Below, in pieces: positions 6,111-9,297 of a DNA stretch of 9,297 nucleotides. This stretch comes from Oscillibacter sp. CAG:241. GTDB lineage: Bacteria > Bacillota > Clostridia > Oscillospirales > Oscillospiraceae. The stretch covers positions 1 to 9,297 of the forward strand of contig FR884060.1 of assembly GCA_000435975.1 (NCBI GenBank), written 5' to 3'. Position numbers and translations under genes: made by a program. Positions within the stretch are counted from its first letter, which is position 1. Each line of letters opens with the position of its first letter. Below the pieces are notes generated by a model. That model was not told the DNA's origin and did no database searches. It saw only the letters and a list, made by a program, of their open reading frames with translations.

Positions 6111-6144
6111 ATGAGCAGCAATTTCAACATGGAGGTAATTTATC

Positions 6145-6354
6145 ATGATCGAGATCACCAAGGACACCATCATCGGTGATATCCTGGATGTCGCTCCCCA
6201 GACCGCTCCTATTTTCCTGTCCATCGGCATGCACTGCCTGGGCTGCCCCTCCTCCCGCGGCGAGACCGTGGAGGAGGCCTGCGCCGTTCACGGCATCGAT
6301 GTGGACAAGCTGCTGGCCCTGGTCAACGAGGAAGCCAACAAGAGCGCTCAATAA
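6145..6354 (+). CDS. DUF1858 domain protein (hybrid-cluster-protein-associated redox disulfide type)
   Basis: This 69-residue protein is a complete small domain. GGAGGT lies eight bases before the ATG. It has the DUF1858 pattern: an opening MIEITKDTIIGDILDVAP, then GMHCLGCPSSRGETVEEAC with the CxxC pair at C31 and C34 and a third cysteine at C46, and a final helix IDVDKLLALVNEE. In the family this CxxC is proposed to be a redox disulfide, and the domain is found alone or fused or adjacent to hybrid-cluster (prismane) proteins and other redox enzymes. Here it stands alone with its own promoter and no such partner in the window. It is probably cytoplasmic. Its partner or electron donor is unknown. 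Confidence 0.87.
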   Translation: MIEITKDTIIGDILDVAPQTAPIFLSIGMHCLGCPSSRGETVEEACAVHGIDVDKLLALVNEEANKSAQ

Positions 6355-6372
6355 CATCCCGCCCGCAAACAG

Positions 6373-6401
6373 GAACGCATACGGCCCGTCCGTATGCGTT
6401 C
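6373..6401 (+). terminator. Perfect 12-bp hairpin between the DUF1858 gene and trmK
   Basis: GAACGCATACGG (6373-6384) pairs perfectly with CCGTATGCGTTC (6390-6401) around the loop CCCGT. The downstream tract ATCTGTGTT is poor in T, so this may be a weak terminator, a transcript-stabilising or processing stem, or a partial attenuator. It ends 22 bases before ATG 6424, so read-through into trmK is plausible. Confidence 0.5.
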
Positions 6402-6423
6402 ATCTGTGTTATCAGGAGAGCCT

Positions 6424-7104
6424 ATGAAACACTTACAATTGCAGCCCCGGCTGCGCCTGCTGGCGGACATGGTCCCGGCAGGGGCGCACCTGGCGGATAT
6501 CGGCACAGACCATGGCTACCTTCCGGTGTGGCTGATGCAGCAGGGGCGGATCGCCTCCGCCATCGCGGCGGACATCGGGCCGGAGCCCCTGGCCCACGCC
6601 CGGCGCACGGCGGCGGAATACGGCGCGGCCCTGGATCTGCGCCTGTGCGACGGTCTCCGGGGCATCGCTCCCCATGAGGCCGACACCCTGGTCATGGCCG
6701 GTATGGGCGGCGAGACGATCATACAGATCCTGACGGATAGCCCCTGGCCCCGGACCTCCGGCTGCACCCTGCTGCTCCAGCCCCAGACCAAGGTGGAGCT
6801 GCTGCGCCGCTGGCTTTCGGAAAACGGCTATGCCTGCCGGGACGAGCGGCTGGTGTGGGACAAGGGCAAGCTGTATGTGGTGCTGCAAATGGCGGCAGGG
6901 GAGGCCTTCACCCCAGAGGAGGCCCGGCTGTACGCCGGCTTTTGCCTGGAAAACGACCCTCTGTACGGCGACTATCTGGATGCACAGCTGCGGCGGCTGC
7001 GGCGGAGACTGGAGGGCCTGCACCGCAGCCGGGAAGACGCGGACTGCGGCACGCTGCCGGAGCTCATTGCCGCCCTGGAGAAGAAAAAGGAGGCGCTTTC
7101 ATGA
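6424..7104 (+). CDS. trmK: tRNA (adenine(22)-N1)-methyltransferase TrmK
   Basis: This gene encodes 226 residues, the usual length. ATG 6424 is preceded by AGGAGAG; the frame extends upstream to 6394, but that part lies inside the hairpin and lacks a ribosome site. The N-terminal Rossmann-like methyltransferase domain (about 1-155) carries the SAM-binding motif DIGTDHGYLP (25-34), an acidic motif AADIGPEPLAHAR, the family-specific GMGGETI (93-99), and LLQPQTKVELLRRWL. The C-terminal third (about 163-225) is helical and Arg/Leu-rich, matching TrmK's coiled-coil arm. The enzyme methylates N1 of adenine 22 in tRNA using SAM. Its stop overlaps the next start as ATGA, so the pair is translationally coupled. 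The trmK-nif3 pair is a familiar Firmicute arrangement, often behind sigA, which is absent here. Confidence 0.92.
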   Translation: MKHLQLQPRLRLLADMVPAGAHLADIGTDHGYLPVWLMQQGRIASAIAADIGPEPLAHARRTAAEYGAALDLRLCDGLRGIAPHEADTLVMAGMGGETIIQILTDSPWPRTSGCTLLLQPQTKVELLRRWLSENGYACRDERLVWDKGKLYVVLQMAAGEAFTPEEARLYAGFCLENDPLYGDYLDAQLRRLRRRLEGLHRSREDADCGTLPELIAALEKKKEALS

Positions 7105-7892
7105 TCACAGTACGGGATATTGAGCAGTTTTTGTACGACTGGGCGCCTCCGGACACGGCGGAGAGCTGGGACAACGTGGGCCTGCTGGTGGGCCGTCCGG
7201 ACCGGCCGGTCCGACGGGTGCTGGTGGCGCTGGACGTAACGCCCGCCGTGGCGGCGGAGGCAGCGGAGCTGGGGGCGGACCTGATCGTGGCCCATCACCC
7301 GGTGATGAACGTCCGCTGGCATGAGCGGGAAATGCAGACCCTGCGGGACGATACCCGTCTGGGCGGTCTGCTGACCTGCCTGGTGCGGCAGGACCTGTCC
7401 GTCATCTGCATGCATACGAATCTGGACGCGGCGGAGGGCGGCGTCAACGACTGTCTGGCCCAAAAGCTGGGCCTTTCGGGCACCATTCCCCTGAACGAGC
7501 AAAAAATTGGCCGCATCGGCACACTTTCCTGCGAAATACCCCTTGAACAGTTCCTGCATGATGTGGTAAAATCATTAAGTTGCAGGGGCCTGCGCTACCG
7601 CGACGGCGGGCGGCCTGTGCACCGGGTGGCCGTAGGCGGCGGGGCCTGCGGCGAATACATCCCCCACGCGCTGGCCCAGGGCTGCGATACCTTTGTCACC
7701 AGCGACCTGCGCTACAACGACTTTTTGGATACCCGGGGCCTGAACCTCATCGACGCAGGGCACTTTCCCACGGAGGACGTGGTGTGCCCCGAGGTGGTGC
7801 ACCGCCTGCAAAAAGCCTTTCCCGCCATCTGCGTCTCAAAATCGGCGGTCCACCGGGACGCCGTGCAATACTATATGATCGAAGGAGAGTAA
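7101..7892 (+). CDS. Nif3-like dinuclear metal center protein (NIF3/YqfO family, short form)
   Basis: This gene encodes 263 residues from ATG 7101, with AAAAAGGAGG seven bases upstream and the start inside the trmK stop. It is the short form, like E. coli YbgI, and lacks the extra domain inserted in B. subtilis YqfO. Metal-site landmarks are AHHPV (H65, H66), HTNLD (D109) and DAGHFPTE (H221, E225), so all five expected ligands of the dinuclear centre are present. The opening ESWDNVGLLVG is also typical. Homologues form toroidal hexamers; the family is annotated as GTP cyclohydrolase I type 2, but its physiological role is unsettled. The segment TSDLRYNDF has asparagine where many members have histidine. 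It is expressed with trmK and yebC. Confidence 0.92.
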   Translation: MITVRDIEQFLYDWAPPDTAESWDNVGLLVGRPDRPVRRVLVALDVTPAVAAEAAELGADLIVAHHPVMNVRWHEREMQTLRDDTRLGGLLTCLVRQDLSVICMHTNLDAAEGGVNDCLAQKLGLSGTIPLNEQKIGRIGTLSCEIPLEQFLHDVVKSLSCRGLRYRDGGRPVHRVAVGGGACGEYIPHALAQGCDTFVTSDLRYNDFLDTRGLNLIDAGHFPTEDVVCPEVVHRLQKAFPAICVSKSAVHRDAVQYYMIEGE

Positions 7893-7896
7893 TCAC

Positions 7897-8631
7897 ATGT
7901 CCGGACATTCCAAGTGGCACAATATTCAGAAGACCAAGGGCGCGGCCGACGCCAAGCGCTCCGCCACCTTTACCAAGATCGCCAAGGAGATCATCGTGGC
8001 CGTCAAGCAGGGCGGCAGCGGCGACCCCGCCAATAACTCCCGCCTGGCCACCGTGGTGGCCAAGGCCAAGGCCGCCAATATGCCCAATGACAACATCAAG
8101 CGCACCATCGACAAGGCGCTGGGCTCCGGCAACACCGACAACTACGAGTCCGTCACCTACGAGGGCTACGGCCCCTGCGGCGTGGCCGTCATCGTGGAGG
8201 CCCTGACCGACAACCGCCAGCGCACCGCCCCCGAGATCCGCCACTACTTTGATAAGTACGGCAAGGGCATGGGCGCCCAGGGCTGCGTGTCCTGGTCCTT
8301 CGACCGCAAGGGCGTCATCGTCATCGACAACGAGGACGGCGAGCTGGACGAGGATACCGTCATGATGGACGCGCTGGACGCCGGTGCCGAGGATTTCTCC
8401 CCCGACGGCCCCGTGTTCGAGATCACCACCGATCCCGACAGCTTCAACGACGTGGTGAAGGCTCTGGAGGACAAGGGCTATACCTTCGAAAGCGCCGAGA
8501 TCGAAATGGTGCCTCAGAATTACGTCACCATGACCAGCGAGGACGACGTCAAGAGCATGAACAAGCTCATCGACATGCTGGAGGATAACGAGGACGTGCA
8601 GAACGTCTGGCACAACTGGCAGCAGGACTGA
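7897..8631 (+). CDS. yebC: YebC/PmpR (TACO1) family protein
   Basis: This gene encodes 244 residues, matching the family length. It opens with the invariant MSGHSKWHNIQ followed by KRSATFTKIAKEI. Other signatures are NMPNDNIKRTIDKALG (61-76), YEGYGPCGVAVIVEALTDN (88-106), and a low-charge segment with GCVSWSFDRKG (129-139). The acidic C-terminal domain ends near DVQNVWHNW. GAAGGAGAG for its start lies inside the last codons of nif3, and only four bases separate the genes. The family was long annotated as a DNA-binding regulator. More recent work on YebC and mitochondrial TACO1 points to a ribosome-associated role that helps translation through proline-rich stretches. Its place behind a tRNA methyltransferase fits a translation role; which activity this copy has is not decided by sequence. 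Confidence 0.95.
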   Translation: MSGHSKWHNIQKTKGAADAKRSATFTKIAKEIIVAVKQGGSGDPANNSRLATVVAKAKAANMPNDNIKRTIDKALGSGNTDNYESVTYEGYGPCGVAVIVEALTDNRQRTAPEIRHYFDKYGKGMGAQGCVSWSFDRKGVIVIDNEDGELDEDTVMMDALDAGAEDFSPDGPVFEITTDPDSFNDVVKALEDKGYTFESAEIEMVPQNYVTMTSEDDVKSMNKLIDMLEDNEDVQNVWHNWQQD

Positions 8632-8651
8632 CAGCGCATAAAACGGAGCGT

Positions 8652-8667
8652 CCCGGAAAATACCGGG
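8652..8667 (+). repeat. Small inverted repeat after yebC
   Basis: CCCGG (8652-8656) and CCGGG (8663-8667) flank AAAATA, giving a 5-bp hairpin about 20 bases after the yebC stop. It may be the first part of a two-hairpin 3' end with the longer stem that follows. Confidence 0.35.
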
Positions 8668-8684
8668 TGATCGTAAGACGGTTT

Positions 8685-8719
8685 CAGCCCCGGCAGTAAT
8701 GTCTGCCGGGGCTGTTATT
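8685..8719 (+). terminator. GC-rich hairpin, probable terminator of the trmK-nif3-yebC operon
   Basis: CAGCCCCGGCAG (8685-8696) and CTGCCGGGGCTG (8703-8714) form a perfect 12-bp stem around the loop TAATGT. The following TTATT is short for a U-tract but composition turns AT-rich at once. It lies about 55 bases after yebC. Confidence 0.72.
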
Positions 8720-8791
8720 GCATATATTAAAGCCATATGATAGCTTTAAATAAAGCAATAAGTCGGAATGATAAGATAGGTAGGGTCTCAC

Positions 8792-9265
8792 ATGTCAACA
8801 ATTCAGTTAAAGGCGATGACGCGAGAACTATGTCACGAACTGTACAAGCATTGGACGAATGATGCGTCTATCTATATGGATATGCACCTGTTTCAGCCCT
8901 ATGTTTATGACGAAGCTGCGGTAAATCGTTATTTTGATATGAAAGGGCAGGACGCTTCACGCAGACTGTTTGCGATCATGCTTGGGGATAAAGCGATTGG
9001 GGAATTGCAATTGAAGCAGATCGACCATGATAAAAAAGAATGTTCCCTGAGTATCCATATGCAAAACAACGCAGTGAAGGGGAAAGGATACGGAACGCAG
9101 GCAGAACGTTTGGCGGTAAAAACCGCCTTTGACGAGTTGGGAATGGCTGCGGTAAACGCAGATACCACCAGGAAAAACACCCGGAGTCAGCATGTGCTGG
9201 AAAAGGTAGGCTTTCGCTCTGTCGGAGAAGATGAAACATTCAAATACTACCGTATCGAGCGGTAA
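8792..9265 (+). CDS. GNAT-family N-acetyltransferase (RimJ/RimL-like)
   Basis: This gene encodes 157 residues, the length of a single GNAT domain. The acetyl-CoA binding loop is visible as VKGKGYGTQAERL (95-107), a version of the Q/R-x-x-G-x-G/A motif. It is preceded by the strand ECSLSIHM and followed by helix TAFDELGMAAVNADTTRKNTRS and the closing HVLEKVGFRSVGE typical of RimJ/RimL-type enzymes. It probably transfers an acetyl group to a small-molecule amine or a protein N-terminus; substrate unknown. The ribosome site is only fair (AGGTAGGG). A -10-like TATGAT is at 8736-8741 with no good -35. Codon use is much more AT-rich than the preceding operon, which suggests recent acquisition. It stands alone after a terminator-like hairpin. 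Confidence 0.85.
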   Translation: MSTIQLKAMTRELCHELYKHWTNDASIYMDMHLFQPYVYDEAAVNRYFDMKGQDASRRLFAIMLGDKAIGELQLKQIDHDKKECSLSIHMQNNAVKGKGYGTQAERLAVKTAFDELGMAAVNADTTRKNTRSQHVLEKVGFRSVGEDETFKYYRIER

Positions 9266-9297
9266 ACTCCAATTTGCCGAACTGATAAAAGCGCACT

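Noticed and set aside
3821..6130. 769-codon open frame on the minus strand across the acyltransferase and aminotransferase genes
   Set aside because: Same reason: a complement shadow of GC-rich coding DNA, with no domain, no start signal and Gly/His/Ala-rich content.
7747..8736. 329-codon minus-strand frame over yebC
   Set aside because: It is the antisense shadow of yebC, which is unmistakable on the plus strand.
1..9297. CRISPR arrays, tRNA or rRNA genes, insertion sequences
   Set aside because: I saw no regularly spaced repeats, no tRNA-like cloverleaf or rRNA sequence, and no transposase or integrase coding sequence on either strand.

Overview
The window looks like chromosomal DNA from a high-GC anaerobic Clostridium-class Firmicute, most like the gut Oscillospiraceae (Flavonifractor / Lawsonibacter / Oscillibacter type). 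This placement is an inference. It rests on strong AGGAGG-type ribosome sites, sigma-A-like promoters, GC-rich codon use in the central block, and a gene set that includes a GGGtGRT protein, a DUF1858 protein, a phosphate butyryl/acetyltransferase-family enzyme and a trmK-nif3 pair.

Left arm (1 to about 1660, minus strand, visibly less GC-rich): the debris of an RHS/YD-repeat polymorphic-toxin locus. In transcription order it holds a promoter and a long leader, a two-helix membrane protein, a short RHS-core remnant in the same frame directly after that protein's stop codon, a lipoprotein resembling DUF5104 proteins, and a second RHS fragment that runs out of the window at base 1. No toxin domain remains between the first RHS remnant and the lipoprotein, so the two small proteins are candidate orphan immunity proteins. 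The spacer from 1661 to 1963 holds an unrecognised 74-codon ORF with a good ribosome site and a strong promoter for the next operon.

Central block (1964 to 8631, plus strand, GC-rich, housekeeping in style). Operon 1 is a NifU/IscU-like iron-sulfur scaffold protein followed by a GGGtGRT protein of unknown function, closed by a strong intrinsic terminator. Operon 2 is a phosphate butyryl/acetyltransferase-family enzyme followed by a PLP aminotransferase, from its own promoter. Next comes a DUF1858 CxxC mini-protein with its own promoter. Then a translation-related cluster follows: trmK (tRNA A22 methyltransferase), a Nif3-like dinuclear-metal protein with a 4-base overlap, and yebC four bases further on. 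A GC-rich hairpin follows yebC.

Right arm (8632 to 9297): composition becomes AT-richer again, with a lone GNAT acetyltransferase that looks recently acquired. The last 32 bases hold nothing recognisable.

The most interesting items are the NifU-like/GGGtGRT pair, a conserved-looking but functionally undefined two-gene module with several cysteines in both proteins, and the rearranged RHS cassette.
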